A DNA stretch of 64,000 nt from Pseudomonas sp. RIT-562 (GCF_026241895.1 NZ_JAPJIV010000006.1:186001-250000), one strand, 5' to 3'. Shown: positions 24,595 through 34,350, numbered from the stretch's first letter. Program-made: numbers and translations. The notes: generated by a model not told the origin, from the letters alone.

Positions 24595-27252
24595 TTAAGC
24601 CAAGCTTTTGCTGACCACCTCGAACACATCGCTCGACAGCTGCCCTGAACCGCGAATGCGCTCCAGCTCGCCTTTCATCAGTGCCTGGCGGGCGTCGTCG
24701 TATTTGCGCCAGCGGGTCAGCGGTGCCAGTTGCCGCGAAGCGATCTGCGGGTTGAAGCCGTTGAGCTCGATGACCAGATCCGCCAGGAAGCGATAGCCGG
24801 AACCGTCGGCCGCGTGGAAGTTGCTCAGGTTCTGCCCGGCGAATGCGCCGATCAGTGCGCGCACCTTGTTCGGATTCTTGATATTAAATGCCGGGTGCTG
24901 CATCAGCGCCTTGACCCGCTCCAGGCCGCCCGGCAACGGGCTGCCCGCCTGGACGCTGAACCACTGATCCATGACCAGGGGATTGTCCTTGAAGTGCTCG
25001 GCAAAAGTCGCCAGGGCCTGGGCCTTCTGTTCTTCGAATGGCGAGTTGACCAGCACCGCCAGCGCAGTCAGGCGCTCGGTCATGTTGTCGCTGGCCTCGA
25101 ACTGCTCCAGGGTCGCTGCCAACACTTCGGCCTTCTCGCTGAGCATCAGGTAGGACAGTGCGATGTTCTGCAGTGCACGGCGAGCGAAGTGCTCGGCTTC
25201 GGCAACGTAAGGGGTTTTCTTCGACAGGTCACGGTTGGCCTGATAACGCAGCCACAGCGGCTCGAACAGGTTGTCCGCCAACTGCTCGCGGGCAAACTCG
25301 CGGGCCGCATGAATGGCGTCGACGTCGGCCACTTCGCTGATTTCCGTGAGGTAGGCTTCGCCGGGCAACGAGAGCATTTCGGCGACCATGGCCTGGTCCA
25401 GCGTCTCGTCGGTCAGCACGCTGTGCAAGGCCGTGATCAGGCGCTGGTCGAGCACCAGTGCTTCGCCCTTCTGGTAATCGGCAATCAGATCCTGCAGCAC
25501 CTGCACCGACAATTGCTGGCCGGCTTCCCAACGGTTGAAACCATCGGAGTCATGCTGCATGAGGAACATCAGCTGGTCGCGGCTGTAGGGGAAGTTCAAT
25601 TTCACCGGCGCCGAGAATCCGCGCAGCAACGAAGGCAAGGGTTGTTCGGCGATGTCGACGAAGGTGAACGTCTGTTCGGCCTCGGTCACCGAGATAACCC
25701 GCGAGGTGCCTTGGGCAGCGTCTTCACCCTGCAGGCGCAGGGCAATCTCGCCGCCCTGGCTGTCCAGCAAGCCCAGTTCGACCGGAATCACGAACGGCAG
25801 CTTCTCGACTTTGTCCGGGGTCGCCGGGCAGCTCTGGCGGAAGGTCAGGCTGTAGGTTTTCGCGGCGGCATCGTAAGACTCGCTCACCGCCAGGCGCGGC
25901 GTGCCGGCCTGGCTGTACCAGCGCTTGAACTGGGTCAGGTCGACACCGTTGGCGTCTTCCATGGCCTTGATGAAGTCATCGCAGGTCACGGCCTGGCCGT
26001 CATGGCGCTCGAAGTACAGATCGCTGCCTTTACGGAAGCCTTCGGCGCCGAGCAAGGTGTGGATCATGCCGACCACTTCCGAACCTTTTTCGTAAACGGT
26101 CAGGGTGTAGAAGTTGGAAATCTCGATAAAGCTGTCCGGGCGCACGGCATGGGCCATGGGGCCTGCGTCTTCGGCGAACTGGTGAGTGCGCAGGTACGCC
26201 ACGTCCTGGATGCGCTTGACCGTGGCCGAGTTCATGTCGGCGGAGAAACCGGAATCGCGGAACACCGTGAAGCCTTCTTTCAGCGACAGCTGGAACCAGT
26301 CGCGGCAGGTCACGCGGTTGCCCGACCAGTTGTGGAAGTATTCGTGGGCGACGATCGCTTCTACCCGCTGGTGAGCAGCGTCGGTCGCGGTTTCAGCGCG
26401 GGCCAGCACGGCGCTGGAGTTGAAGATGTTGAGGCCCTTGTTCTCCATGGCGCCCATGTTGAAATCGTTGACCGCGACGATCATGAAGATGTCCAGGTCG
26501 TACTCGCGACCATAGACCTCTTCGTCCCAGCGCATGGACTTCTTCAGGCTGTTCATGGCGTGCTGGCACTTGTCGATGTTTTCCGGCTCGACGTAAATGC
26601 GCAGCGCCACCGAACGTTCGCTCATGGTGGTGAAGGTGTCTTCGACGCACCACAAGTCACCGGCCACCAGCGCAAACAGGTACGCCGGTTTCTTGAACGG
26701 GTCTTCCCAGGTCGCCCAGTGCCGGCCGTCTTCGCCAGGACCTGAGGCAATCGGGTTGCCGTTGGACAGCAACACTGGATAGCTGTGCTGCTCGGCGACC
26801 ACCGTGGTGGTGAACGTGCTCATCACGTCCGGGCGGTCGAGGTAATAGGTGATCTTGCGGAAACCTTCGGCCTCACACTGGGTGCAAAACATCGTGCCGG
26901 ACTTGTACAGGCCTTCCAGCGCGGTGTTGGTTTCCGGGTGGATCTTGACGCTAGTATCGACCGTGAACGTGGTGCTGGTCGGGTGCAGGGTCAGGTGATT
27001 TTCAGTCAGCTGGTAATCGGCTTCGCCCAGCTCGCGGTCAGCCAGGGTCACCGACAGCAATTCCAGCTGCTGGCCATCCAGCACCAGCGGCGGCAGGCCA
27101 GGGCCACGCTCGGGATTGCGGCGCATCACCAGTTGCGCATGGACCAGGCTGTGGTCCTCGAACAACTCGAAGGTCAGGTGCGTCTCGTCGATCAGGTACT
27201 CAGGCGCCTGATAGTCCTTCAGGTAGATCATCTTCGGTTGTTCGGTGCGCAT
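24595..27252 (-). CDS. pepN: Aminopeptidase N (M1 family)
   Basis: An 885-residue zinc aminopeptidase removing N-terminal residues from peptides in the cytoplasm. The substrate-binding GAMEN is at 267-271 and the zinc motif HEYFHNW begins at H303, with the third ligand in the following LKEG. Length matches gamma-proteobacterial PepN (about 870). Residues 1-190 form the beta saddle and the C-terminal half is helical. It follows DUF2797 by 10 bases on the same strand. An alternative ATG 7 codons in (MIYLKDY) exists, but the annotated start agrees with relatives. Confidence 0.96.
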   Translation of the reverse strand: MRTEQPKMIYLKDYQAPEYLIDETHLTFELFEDHSLVHAQLVMRRNPERGPGLPPLVLDGQQLELLSVTLADRELGEADYQLTENHLTLHPTSTTFTVDTSVKIHPETNTALEGLYKSGTMFCTQCEAEGFRKITYYLDRPDVMSTFTTTVVAEQHSYPVLLSNGNPIASGPGEDGRHWATWEDPFKKPAYLFALVAGDLWCVEDTFTTMSERSVALRIYVEPENIDKCQHAMNSLKKSMRWDEEVYGREYDLDIFMIVAVNDFNMGAMENKGLNIFNSSAVLARAETATDAAHQRVEAIVAHEYFHNWSGNRVTCRDWFQLSLKEGFTVFRDSGFSADMNSATVKRIQDVAYLRTHQFAEDAGPMAHAVRPDSFIEISNFYTLTVYEKGSEVVGMIHTLLGAEGFRKGSDLYFERHDGQAVTCDDFIKAMEDANGVDLTQFKRWYSQAGTPRLAVSESYDAAAKTYSLTFRQSCPATPDKVEKLPFVIPVELGLLDSQGGEIALRLQGEDAAQGTSRVISVTEAEQTFTFVDIAEQPLPSLLRGFSAPVKLNFPYSRDQLMFLMQHDSDGFNRWEAGQQLSVQVLQDLIADYQKGEALVLDQRLITALHSVLTDETLDQAMVAEMLSLPGEAYLTEISEVADVDAIHAAREFAREQLADNLFEPLWLRYQANRDLSKKTPYVAEAEHFARRALQNIALSYLMLSEKAEVLAATLEQFEASDNMTERLTALAVLVNSPFEEQKAQALATFAEHFKDNPLVMDQWFSVQAGSPLPGGLERVKALMQHPAFNIKNPNKVRALIGAFAGQNLSNFHAADGSGYRFLADLVIELNGFNPQIASRQLAPLTRWRKYDDARQALMKGELERIRGSGQLSSDVFEVVSKSLA

Positions 27253-27262
27253 GCTGGAGTCC

Positions 27263-28093
27263 TTACTGATGCACGGCGAGCTGGTAAGCCGTGTATTTAC
27301 GAATATTGATGACGCCGGTGTCGAAGATCAGGTACTGGCCCTTGATCCCCAGCAGCGTGCCTTCGGCAATCGGGTTCTTGTCCAGGTTGAAGCTGACGAT
27401 CTTGGCCGGGTACTGCTCGACCGGATAACAGATTTCAATCGGCTCGACGTCGGCAATGGTCTGGATCGCCTGCAGGCCGAATTGCTCCTGCAAGCCTTGC
27501 AGGCCCTCGGCGCAACTGTCGAACAGCTGGTCGCGAACTTGCGCCAGGTCCACCGAAGTCGCCTCGCCCTTGAGTAAAGCACGCCAGTTGGTCTTGTCCG
27601 CCACCTGGCTGCGGAACAGGTCTTCGACAAACCCCGACTGCTGGCGGGTCGAGGTGCGCATGATCGGCAATGCCTGGCGCGCACCCTGGTCGATCCAGCG
27701 GGTCGGTAGCTGGGTGGCACGGGTAATCCCGACTTTCACCCCCGACGAGTTGGACAGGTAGACGATGTGATCGGTCATGCAGAACGTCTGGCCCCACTCC
27801 GGCTCGCGGCAGGTGCCGGCGTCGAAGTGGCAGCGCTCGGGGCTCATGATGCACAGGTCACACTGGGCCAGCTTGGTCATGCACGGGTAGCAGTAACCCT
27901 GGCTGAAACTGGTCTTGGTCTTGCGCCCGCAATGGGAGCAATGGATGGCGCCCAGGTATTCCAGGCGCACCGTGGTGCCGATCAATGGATTGACCGGTAC
28001 CTCGACTTCACCCAGACGAAACGCGTACTGCACATTCGGCCCGTCCAGGCGCGCCGACATCTTGCTGATTGCACCGCGGCCAATCTCGATCAA
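27263..28093 (-). CDS. DUF2797 protein with cysteine-rich zinc-finger-like core
   Basis: A 276-residue protein. Residues about 50-105 hold many Cys/His pairs (CSHCGRKTKTSF, CYPCMTKLAQCDLC, RCHFDAGTC, TFC) that look like two or more zinc sites. The next stretch (VYLSNSSGVKVGITR, then RWIDQGA) resembles the YL...KVGIT...R core of GIY-YIG-like domains. The start is TTG at 28093, overlapping the yeaC stop (TTGA); the family's GxxxKM motif lies before the first ATG (28060), which argues for the TTG. Function unknown. It sits in a conserved pepN-nadK block. Confidence 0.85.
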   Translation of the reverse strand: MIEIGRGAISKMSARLDGPNVQYAFRLGEVEVPVNPLIGTTVRLEYLGAIHCSHCGRKTKTSFSQGYCYPCMTKLAQCDLCIMSPERCHFDAGTCREPEWGQTFCMTDHIVYLSNSSGVKVGITRATQLPTRWIDQGARQALPIMRTSTRQQSGFVEDLFRSQVADKTNWRALLKGEATSVDLAQVRDQLFDSCAEGLQGLQEQFGLQAIQTIADVEPIEICYPVEQYPAKIVSFNLDKNPIAEGTLLGIKGQYLIFDTGVINIRKYTAYQLAVHQ

Positions 28094-28350
28094 TGGATGG
28101 CATCCGACTTGAACAGGATATTAGGCACTTCAATCGACTTGGAGCTGCATTCTTGCGGGCCCATGTAGCCGGTCCGCTGGTCTTCCGGCAGGTTCTGGAT
28201 TTCCCAGGCAATCATCGCCTGCAGGGACAGCTCCCGCTGTTCGGCGGTGAGTTTGCCACCGTCGGACCATTTGCCGATTTCCACCGCCAGTTTCAGGCTT
28301 TCGTAGATATCGGGGGTGATGTTCTTGATCATTTCGTTAAAAGAGGACAT
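28090..28350 (-). CDS. YeaC family protein (DUF1315)
   Basis: An 86-residue soluble protein, MSSFNEMIKNITPDIYESLK..., rich in helix, ending in a short basic-acidic tail. Length and the ITPDIYESLKLAVEIGKW and AMIAWE patterns match YeaC/DUF1315. GGAG lies 6 bases before the ATG at 28350, which excludes the longer upstream frame. Its stop overlaps the TTG start of the DUF2797 gene, so the pair is translationally coupled. No function is known. Confidence 0.88.
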   Translation of the reverse strand: MSSFNEMIKNITPDIYESLKLAVEIGKWSDGGKLTAEQRELSLQAMIAWEIQNLPEDQRTGYMGPQECSSKSIEVPNILFKSDAIH

Positions 28351-28384
28351 TGGGTCTCCGCGCTCTTTATTCACAGCAAAAAAT

Positions 28385-29254
28385 TCAGGCAGCCAGTTTA
28401 CGGCGGTTGTACAAACCGCCCAACAGGCCTGTGAAGCATCCGATGAGTAACCCGCCAACGTGGGCAGCGTTGGCAATTTCGCCGAAGCCGATCATCGAGA
28501 CCAGCCCGGACAGGCACAGCACCAGCCACACCAGCATCATCACCAGCACGCCGCGTGGCAGGCGGTACGCCGGGTTGGGCGACAGCACCTGGAAGATCCA
28601 GCAGTGTCCAAGCAGGCCATACAAGACGCCCGACAAACCACCGAACAGGCTCGGGCCGCTGAACAGGTATTGCGCATAATTGGACACCAGGCTGAACAGC
28701 AGCGTCAGGCCGACCAGGTTGATGCTGCCTTGGCGCGACTCGATGCGCCGCCCCAGTTCCCAGTACCACATGCCGTTCATGGCCAGGTGCAAGATGCCGA
28801 AATGGATCAGCATCGGCGTGACCAGGCGCCACCACTGACCCGCCGCCAGGCTGTCAGCCAAGGGGACGAAGTGGATGTACTCACCGACGATGCGATAATC
28901 GAGAAATGTCAGCCAGCGCATCGTGTCGAGGTTTTCCCCGAGCAGCGTGACCGCGCCGACGATGATGCTCAGCATCAACACCAGTGCAGTGGCCTTGGCG
29001 TAGCGCAGCTGCTCGGCAAAACCGGGGCGATGACTGGTTTGCGCCACAGGGATGTCCAGTTGCTGATCCGGGTCACCGGCGGGAAAGCGCTCGTACAGCG
29101 AGCGCACGTCCTCGCTGATGTTGGCCGGCACCCACAGCACCTGCTCGCCCGCCTCTTCGCTGACCCGGTGCGGCACCTGCATGCGTTGCAGCAGCTTGAC
29201 GAATCCGCTCAGGTCCACCGCCAAGGGCAGGCGCAATACGGCAACGGTACTCAT
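28385..29254 (-). CDS. Rhomboid family intramembrane serine protease
   Basis: A 289-residue protein with a GlpG-like N-terminal cytoplasmic domain (about 1-85), followed by six to seven membrane segments. The active serine is in GGLSGVLYGLLGH and the catalytic histidine in AAHVGGLLIG; an HFGILHLAMNGMWYW stretch corresponds to the conserved HxxxxHxxxN oxyanion motif. It should cleave membrane proteins within or near the lipid bilayer. Its ATG overlaps the stop of the phosphoesterase gene. Confidence 0.93.
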   Translation of the reverse strand: MSTVAVLRLPLAVDLSGFVKLLQRMQVPHRVSEEAGEQVLWVPANISEDVRSLYERFPAGDPDQQLDIPVAQTSHRPGFAEQLRYAKATALVLMLSIIVGAVTLLGENLDTMRWLTFLDYRIVGEYIHFVPLADSLAAGQWWRLVTPMLIHFGILHLAMNGMWYWELGRRIESRQGSINLVGLTLLFSLVSNYAQYLFSGPSLFGGLSGVLYGLLGHCWIFQVLSPNPAYRLPRGVLVMMLVWLVLCLSGLVSMIGFGEIANAAHVGGLLIGCFTGLLGGLYNRRKLAA

Positions 29255-30222
29255 TGCAGCACCTCCGGCCGCTCGACATCGACCCAGACGAACTTGTGCG
29301 GATCGAGGCGGGTTTCCTGGTCCAGGCGATAGGCGACCAGTTTGCCGTAGAGCACCGCGCTGTAATCCAGGCAGCCCAGGTTCGGGCGAATAGGCGCGGG
29401 TTTACCGCTGCGCCAGTAATGGCCGACAAACAACAGCGGCTCGTCGGCACCATAGCGCAGCAAGGTGGTTTTTTCGGAAGAGGACAGCGGCGTCCGGGCC
29501 ACTGGGTCAGGCAAGGCGTCAGGCTGGAACACAATGTCTCCGTAGGTTTGCGGATCGTCTTCCCAGAATTTGGTACGAAAGAACGAACGCGTCAGGCCAT
29601 CGCCGCTGGTCATGGTCAAGCCATCGGGCAGGCGCATGTCAGTGCCGCGCAACAGGCGATCGAACACGGTGCAGGCAAAACTGCCGGGCACGGCCGAGGC
29701 CTGGAGGAAATGCTCATCGACACAGCCGTTGGGGAACTGCGCCCGCAGCGGCTCGATCAGGCCGGCATCCCAACAGGCATGCACCACCCGGAAACGCCCG
29801 GCATCGACGAACAGCGGCATTTCGTAGAACCACTGCAGGAAGTCATGCCAGTCCGCCGGATGGTCCTCGAACTGGGTCAAGGTTTCGTGCAGCAATCGCG
29901 CGTGGCGCGGGGTGTGCTCGCGCACGAACTGCTTGCCGCTCCCGGGCGGTGCCGGGGTACTCCAGCCCAGGGCGTTGAACTCGTGATTGCCCATGATGCA
30001 CAGCGCCTGCCCCGACTCGACCATGTCGTGGACGATGTGCAGGGCCTCGCGGATGCGCGGGCCGCGGTCGATGATGTCGCCGACGAACACCGCCATGCGC
30101 GACGGGTGCCGCCAGACGCCGCCTTGCTTGTGATAACCGAGCCGGTCGAGCAAGTGCTCAAGGGTCAGAGCGCAACCGTGCACGTCACCGATCAGGTCGT
30201 AGCTACGCGCGGGATCGAGCAT
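29251..30222 (-). CDS. Metallophosphoesterase (PPP-type)
   Basis: A 323-residue calcineurin-like phosphatase. The three metal motifs are clear: GDVHGC at 13-18, GDIIDRG near 48-54 and GNHEFNALGW near 77-86, with later HACWD and VGHYW histidines. It is related to serine/threonine phosphatases and ApaH-like enzymes, but its substrate is not known. It overlaps the rhomboid gene by 4 bases and abuts nadK with one shared base, so it is part of the same operon. Confidence 0.9.
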   Translation of the reverse strand: MLDPARSYDLIGDVHGCALTLEHLLDRLGYHKQGGVWRHPSRMAVFVGDIIDRGPRIREALHIVHDMVESGQALCIMGNHEFNALGWSTPAPPGSGKQFVREHTPRHARLLHETLTQFEDHPADWHDFLQWFYEMPLFVDAGRFRVVHACWDAGLIEPLRAQFPNGCVDEHFLQASAVPGSFACTVFDRLLRGTDMRLPDGLTMTSGDGLTRSFFRTKFWEDDPQTYGDIVFQPDALPDPVARTPLSSSEKTTLLRYGADEPLLFVGHYWRSGKPAPIRPNLGCLDYSAVLYGKLVAYRLDQETRLDPHKFVWVDVERPEVLQ

Positions 30223-31112
30223 CAGTCGCCTCCACCACCCAGCCGGCTGCCCCAGCCGAGCTTGGTCCGGCAGACTTCATAGTAGTTATGGTCAAGTGGG
30301 TGGATCAGCCGCAGCTTCTGGGCTTTCTTGCTGACGGTGATGGTGTCACCCGGCGCGCAGGTAAAGTGGTTCTGCCCATCACAGGAGACTTGCGGATAGA
30401 TCTGCATATCCTTGGACACGACGATTTTCAGCTCACTATTGCCATCGACCACAATTGGCCGTCCTGACAAGGTATGGGGGTACATCGGCACAATCACAAT
30501 AGCGTCGAGCTTGGGGTGCATGATCGGGCCGCCCGCGGACAGCGCGTAGGCCGTCGAACCTGTCGGCGTAGCGACGATCAGGCCGTCGGCTTTCTGGCTG
30601 CAGACGAACTGGCCGTCGATATACAGCTCGAATTCGATCATTCGCGTGGACTTGCCCGGGTGCAGCACCACGTCATTGAGCGCATCGCCCTGGCCTATGG
30701 CCTCGGCATGGCGGCGGACTTCGGCCTGGAGCAGAAAGCGGTTTTCCACCAGGTAGTGGCCGTCGAGCACTTCGGCGACTTTCACTTCCAGCTCGTCGGG
30801 GCGGATATCCGTCAGGAAACCCAGGCTGCCACGGTTGATGCCCAGTACCGGAATATTATGCCGGGCCAGCGCCCGTGCGGCGCCGAGCAGGCTGCCGTCA
30901 CCGCCGACCACAATCACCATGTCGCACACCTCGCCGAGCATCTTGCGCGACGAGGTCTGCAGGCCGTGGCCAGGCAGTACTTCGGCGATGGTGTCTTCAA
31001 GGATCACGTGCAGGTGGCGATCGAGCAGGAACCGTTTCAGTCGGCGAACGGTGTCCAGCACCTGCGAACTGCCGAGGCGACCGATGATGCCGATATTACG
31101 AAATTGCTCCAT
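30222..31112 (-). CDS. nadK: NAD+ kinase
   Basis: A 296-residue ATP:NAD 2'-phosphotransferase, the only route to NADP. The GGDG phosphate-binding motif is at 70-73, followed by NRGSLGFL, an NDVVL segment and the [15 protein letters not shown] substrate loop. E. coli NadK has 292 residues. The ATG at 31112 is preferred over an upstream frame that runs into the divergent promoter region. It is the first gene of the run to pepN. Confidence 0.96.
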   Translation of the reverse strand: MEQFRNIGIIGRLGSSQVLDTVRRLKRFLLDRHLHVILEDTIAEVLPGHGLQTSSRKMLGEVCDMVIVVGGDGSLLGAARALARHNIPVLGINRGSLGFLTDIRPDELEVKVAEVLDGHYLVENRFLLQAEVRRHAEAIGQGDALNDVVLHPGKSTRMIEFELYIDGQFVCSQKADGLIVATPTGSTAYALSAGGPIMHPKLDAIVIVPMYPHTLSGRPIVVDGNSELKIVVSKDMQIYPQVSCDGQNHFTCAPGDTITVSKKAQKLRLIHPLDHNYYEVCRTKLGWGSRLGGGGD

Positions 31113-31223
31113 GGGGCCCCTGGGTCTGTGCCGGCGAAAAACACGATTATGGGCGAAACCTGGCTGGAGACAAAATCCTTTCAGCCACAAGGGTCTACTC
31201 GTGTTTCAGGCTATGCTCGCAAG

Positions 31224-32174
31224 ATGATCCTATTTCCAGATTTGCTGCAGCTGCCCCACCAGCTACGCCATCCCGAGGTGCGTGACCTCGCGTGGGTCAT
31301 CCTCGCGCCGCCGATGCTCAGCGACACACCGTGGCCGCAGCGCCATCCCCTGGCCGGCAGCGACTGGGTGCAGGCACCGCATCTGCTGGAAAACTGGCTG
31401 CGTCAGCTCGACCGCGACAGCTATGACCTGCTGCATTGGCTGGCCCAGGCCCGGACCCGGCGCCTGGGTTTGTACTACGAGCGCCTGTGGCAGTACGCGG
31501 TGCGTCATGCGCCGGGGATCGAGCTGATCGCGGCGAACCTGCCGATTCGCCGTGAAGGCCACACCCTGGGCGAGCTCGACATGCTGTTGCGTGACCGCGA
31601 CGGCGTGCATCACCTGGAATTGGCCATCAAACTGTACCTCGGCCCGCAACAGGGCGACGGCCTGGATGCCGGGCAATGGCTGGGGCCCGGCTGTCACGAT
31701 CGACTCGACCGCAAACTGGCGCACCTGAGCCAGCACCAGCTGCCTATTTCGGCCCGCCCGGAAAGTCGCGAAGTGCTGGCGGCTCTGGATATCCAGCAGT
31801 TCAGCGCCCACCTGTGGCTCGGCGGGTATCTGCTTTACCCGTGGCCGGGACAAGCCGCGCCACCCAGTGGCGCACACCCGCAGCATCTGCGTGGCAGCTG
31901 GCTGCATCAGAAAGACTGGAAGACATTCGTTACCCAGCGCCCTGGCGGACGCTGGCAGCCCCTGCCCCGCCATGCCTGGCTTGCGCCGGCGCACTATCCG
32001 GCAGACCAGACCTGGAGCGTGGCGCAGCTGGATGCCTGGTTAAGCGCGCTGGAACCGCAGGCGCCGGCGCAGTTGCTGGTGCGGCTGGTGGAAAATGCCG
32101 AGGGGGATTGGGAGGAAGCCGAGCGGTTATTTCTGGTGGCGGATCTTTGGCCGAATGTGCCGGGTGGTGGCTGA
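31224..32174 (+). CDS. DUF1853 family protein
   Basis: A 316-residue soluble protein beginning [21 protein letters not shown]. An acidic-aromatic core ([25 protein letters not shown], in part) has the E...D...ExK spacing of the PD-(D/E)XK nuclease fold, and DUF1853 has been grouped near restriction-like folds; this is from general knowledge and not proven for this protein. It is divergent from nadK across 111 bases. No strong ribosome site is seen before the ATG at 31224, so the start is uncertain. Confidence 0.85.
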   Translation: MILFPDLLQLPHQLRHPEVRDLAWVILAPPMLSDTPWPQRHPLAGSDWVQAPHLLENWLRQLDRDSYDLLHWLAQARTRRLGLYYERLWQYAVRHAPGIELIAANLPIRREGHTLGELDMLLRDRDGVHHLELAIKLYLGPQQGDGLDAGQWLGPGCHDRLDRKLAHLSQHQLPISARPESREVLAALDIQQFSAHLWLGGYLLYPWPGQAAPPSGAHPQHLRGSWLHQKDWKTFVTQRPGGRWQPLPRHAWLAPAHYPADQTWSVAQLDAWLSALEPQAPAQLLVRLVENAEGDWEEAERLFLVADLWPNVPGGG

Positions 32175-32200
32175 AATGTGTGTGCTGGCAGGTCGGGCCT

Positions 32201-32279
32201 CATCGCGAGCAGGCTCACTCCTACAGAGGCATTCATTCTGGCGAATATCCCTGTAGGAGTGAGCCGGCTCGCGATAGGG
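32201..32279. repeat. Everted REP pair
   Basis: CATCGCGAGCAGGCTCACTC-CTACA (32201-32225) and TGTAGGAGTGAGCCGGCTCG-CGATAGGG (32252-32279) are two REPs in tail-to-tail order: the outer ends carry the GCGA part and the TAGGAG ends face inwards. This is opposite to the REPINs elsewhere in the window. It sits between converging DUF1853 and arsB genes. Confidence 0.85.
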
Positions 32280-32289
32280 TCCCCACGGT

Positions 32290-33573
32290 TTAAAGAGACA
32301 ACCGCACCGCCAATGCCGCCAACGTCACCAGCAACACCGGCACCGTCAGCACAATCCCCACCTTGAAGTAATACCCCCAACCGATCTTGATTCCCTTGCG
32401 CTCCAGTACATGCAGCCACAGCAGAGTAGCCAGGCTGCCGATCGGCGTGATCTTGGGGCCCAGGTCGCTGCCGATCACGTTGGCGTAGATCATCGCCTCC
32501 TTCACCACACCCGTCGCCTGGCTGGCATCGATCGACAGCAGGCCGATCAACACCGTCGGCAGGTTATTCATGATCGAGGACAGCAGCGCCGTCAGCACGC
32601 CGGTACCCATGGCCGCGCCCCAGATGCCGTACCCGGCGAAGCCGTCCAGCCAACCAGCCAGATAACCGGTGAGCCCGGCATTGCGCAGGCCATACACCAC
32701 CAGGTACATGCCCAGGGAAAAAACCACGATGTGCCAGGGTGCTTCCTTGAGCACCTTGCGCGTGGAGATCTTGTGGCCTTGCGCGGCAATCACCCAAAGC
32801 AAAGCCGCGCAGGCGGCGGAGATGGCGCTGATTGGAATACCCAGCGGTTCCAGGGCAAAACATCCCACCAGCAAGATGACCAACACCAGCCAACCGGCAT
32901 AGAAGGTGGCCTTGTCGTGGATCGCACTGGCCGGCTCATCCAGCTGTTCGGGGTCGTAGGCCTTGGGAATGTCGCGGCGGAAGTACCACAGCAACACCCC
33001 CAGGGTCGCCGCGACGCTCACCAGGTTGACCGGGATCATCACCGCGGCGTAGCGGTTGAAGCCAATGTGAAAGAAGTCTGCGGAGACGATGTTCACCAGG
33101 TTCGACACCACCAGCGGCAGGCTGGCCGTGTCGGCAATAAAACCGGCGCCCATCACGAACGCCAACGTCGCGGCGGGCGAGAATCGCAGCGCCAGCAACA
33201 TGGAAATCACGATAGGCGTGAGGATGAGCGCGGCCCCGTCATTGGCGAACAGCGCCGAGACCAGCGCGCCAAGCAACACCATGAAGGCAAACAGTTTGCG
33301 CCCGCTACCGCGCCCCCAACGAGCCACATGCAGCGCCGCCCAGGCAAAAAATCCGGCCTCGTCGAGCAACAGGCTGATGATGATCAGCGCAATGAACGTC
33401 CCGGTGGCGTTCCAGATGATCTGCCACACCAGCGGGATGTCACTCCAGTGCACCGCGCCGAAAACCAGCGCCAGTACGGCACCCAGCACCGCACTCCAGC
33501 CAACACCCAGGCCTTTGGGTTGCCAGATCACCAGGGTAATGGTCAGCAGGAATATCAGCGAGGCGGTGAGCAT
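32290..33573 (-). CDS. arsB: Arsenite efflux pump ArsB
   Basis: A 427-residue, 12-helix antiporter (E. coli ArsB 429), exporting arsenite or antimonite, alone or with ArsA. Highly typical stretches include [47 protein letters not shown] and [17 protein letters not shown]. The ATG at 33573 matches the family start. No arsR, arsC or arsA is in the window. An FMN reductase lies upstream on the same strand, 216 bases away and separated by a repeat cluster. Confidence 0.93.
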   Translation of the reverse strand: MLTASLIFLLTITLVIWQPKGLGVGWSAVLGAVLALVFGAVHWSDIPLVWQIIWNATGTFIALIIISLLLDEAGFFAWAALHVARWGRGSGRKLFAFMVLLGALVSALFANDGAALILTPIVISMLLALRFSPAATLAFVMGAGFIADTASLPLVVSNLVNIVSADFFHIGFNRYAAVMIPVNLVSVAATLGVLLWYFRRDIPKAYDPEQLDEPASAIHDKATFYAGWLVLVILLVGCFALEPLGIPISAISAACAALLWVIAAQGHKISTRKVLKEAPWHIVVFSLGMYLVVYGLRNAGLTGYLAGWLDGFAGYGIWGAAMGTGVLTALLSSIMNNLPTVLIGLLSIDASQATGVVKEAMIYANVIGSDLGPKITPIGSLATLLWLHVLERKGIKIGWGYYFKVGIVLTVPVLLVTLAALAVRLSL

Positions 33574-33650
33574 CTGGGAGCAGCCTTCAAAAATCGAAGC
33601 AACATACAGGATCCCGAAGACTGCTCCAACGTCGAAGCTGCATAAGCCCC

Positions 33651-33778
33651 GTAGCAGCTGTCGAGCCTGCACTATGCCCCGTAGCAGCTGTCGAGCTTGC
33701 GAGGCTGAGTTCGAGGACGAAGTCCTCGCCTGACTGCTGGGCCGCCGAACGCCGCCTCGCAGGCTCGACAGCTGCTAC
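33651..33778. repeat. Compound GTAGCAGCTGTCGAGC repeat with tandem left arm
   Basis: GTAGCAGCTGTCGAGCCTGC at 33651 is repeated 30 bases later (33681-33705, GTAGCAGCTGTCGAGCTTGC-GAGGC), and the inverse GCCTCGCAGGCTCGACAGCT-GCTAC closes the element at 33754-33778. A small inner hairpin GAGGACGAAGTCCTC lies in the loop. The double left arm looks like a partial duplication. Confidence 0.85.
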
Positions 33779-33789
33779 AAGGGTCCGCG

Positions 33790-34350
33790 TCAAACCTTCT
33801 TGTGCTGCTCCACCCACTTCCCGTAGGCATTAATGAATTTCTGCAAAAACGGCTTCACCGAATCGGACAATTTCCCCGCTTCATCAAACGCCGACCCCGC
33901 CCCACTCAGGTAGGCTTCCGGTTGCTGCATCAGCGGTACGTCAAGAAACACCATGGACTGGCGCAGGTGATGATTAGCGCCAAATCCGCCGATCGCCCCC
34001 GGCGATACGCTGATCACCGCACCGGGCTTGCCACTCCAGGCGCTTTGGCCGTAAGGACGCGAACCCACGTCAATCGCGTTTTTCAGTGGAGCCGGCACGG
34101 AGCGGTTGTATTCCGGAGTGACGAACAGCACCGCGTCGGATGAGCTCACGTGTTGTCGGAAAGTACTGTAGGCTGCCGGCGGTGATTCACCATCAATGTC
34201 TTCGTTATAAAGCGCCAAGTCGCCGATTTCGACGATTTCCAGCTTGAGATTCGCCGGAGCCAGATCAGCCAGGGCCAGTGCAACCTTGCGATTGATCGAT
34301 TCCTTTCTCAAGCTGCCGACCACTACGGCGACCGAATAGACATTGCTCAT
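33790..34350 (-). CDS. NADPH-dependent FMN reductase (ChrR/YieF-like)
   Basis: A 186-residue flavodoxin-fold enzyme. The FMN phosphate loop is GSLRKESINRK (13-23) and the isoalloxazine-binding stretch TPEYNRSVPAPLKNAIDV is typical of the NAD(P)H:FMN reductase group that reduces quinones, chromate and azo dyes. Being upstream of arsB suggests a metal-stress link, but it is shorter than ArsH and the repeat between the genes argues against a tight operon. The ATG at 34350 is favoured over one 7 codons earlier because the family starts just before the VAVVVGSLR strand. Confidence 0.9.
   Translation of the reverse strand: MSNVYSVAVVVGSLRKESINRKVALALADLAPANLKLEIVEIGDLALYNEDIDGESPPAAYSTFRQHVSSSDAVLFVTPEYNRSVPAPLKNAIDVGSRPYGQSAWSGKPGAVISVSPGAIGGFGANHHLRQSMVFLDVPLMQQPEAYLSGAGSAFDEAGKLSDSVKPFLQKFINAYGKWVEQHKKV

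Noticed and set aside
24730..26745. 671-codon open frame on the plus strand
   Set aside because: It is antisense to pepN, which has all its motifs. High GC and biased codons leave the opposite strand open; the translated product has no recognisable domain.
30474..31223. N-terminal extension of the DUF1853 frame
   Set aside because: It runs antisense through nadK; the family start is near 31224.
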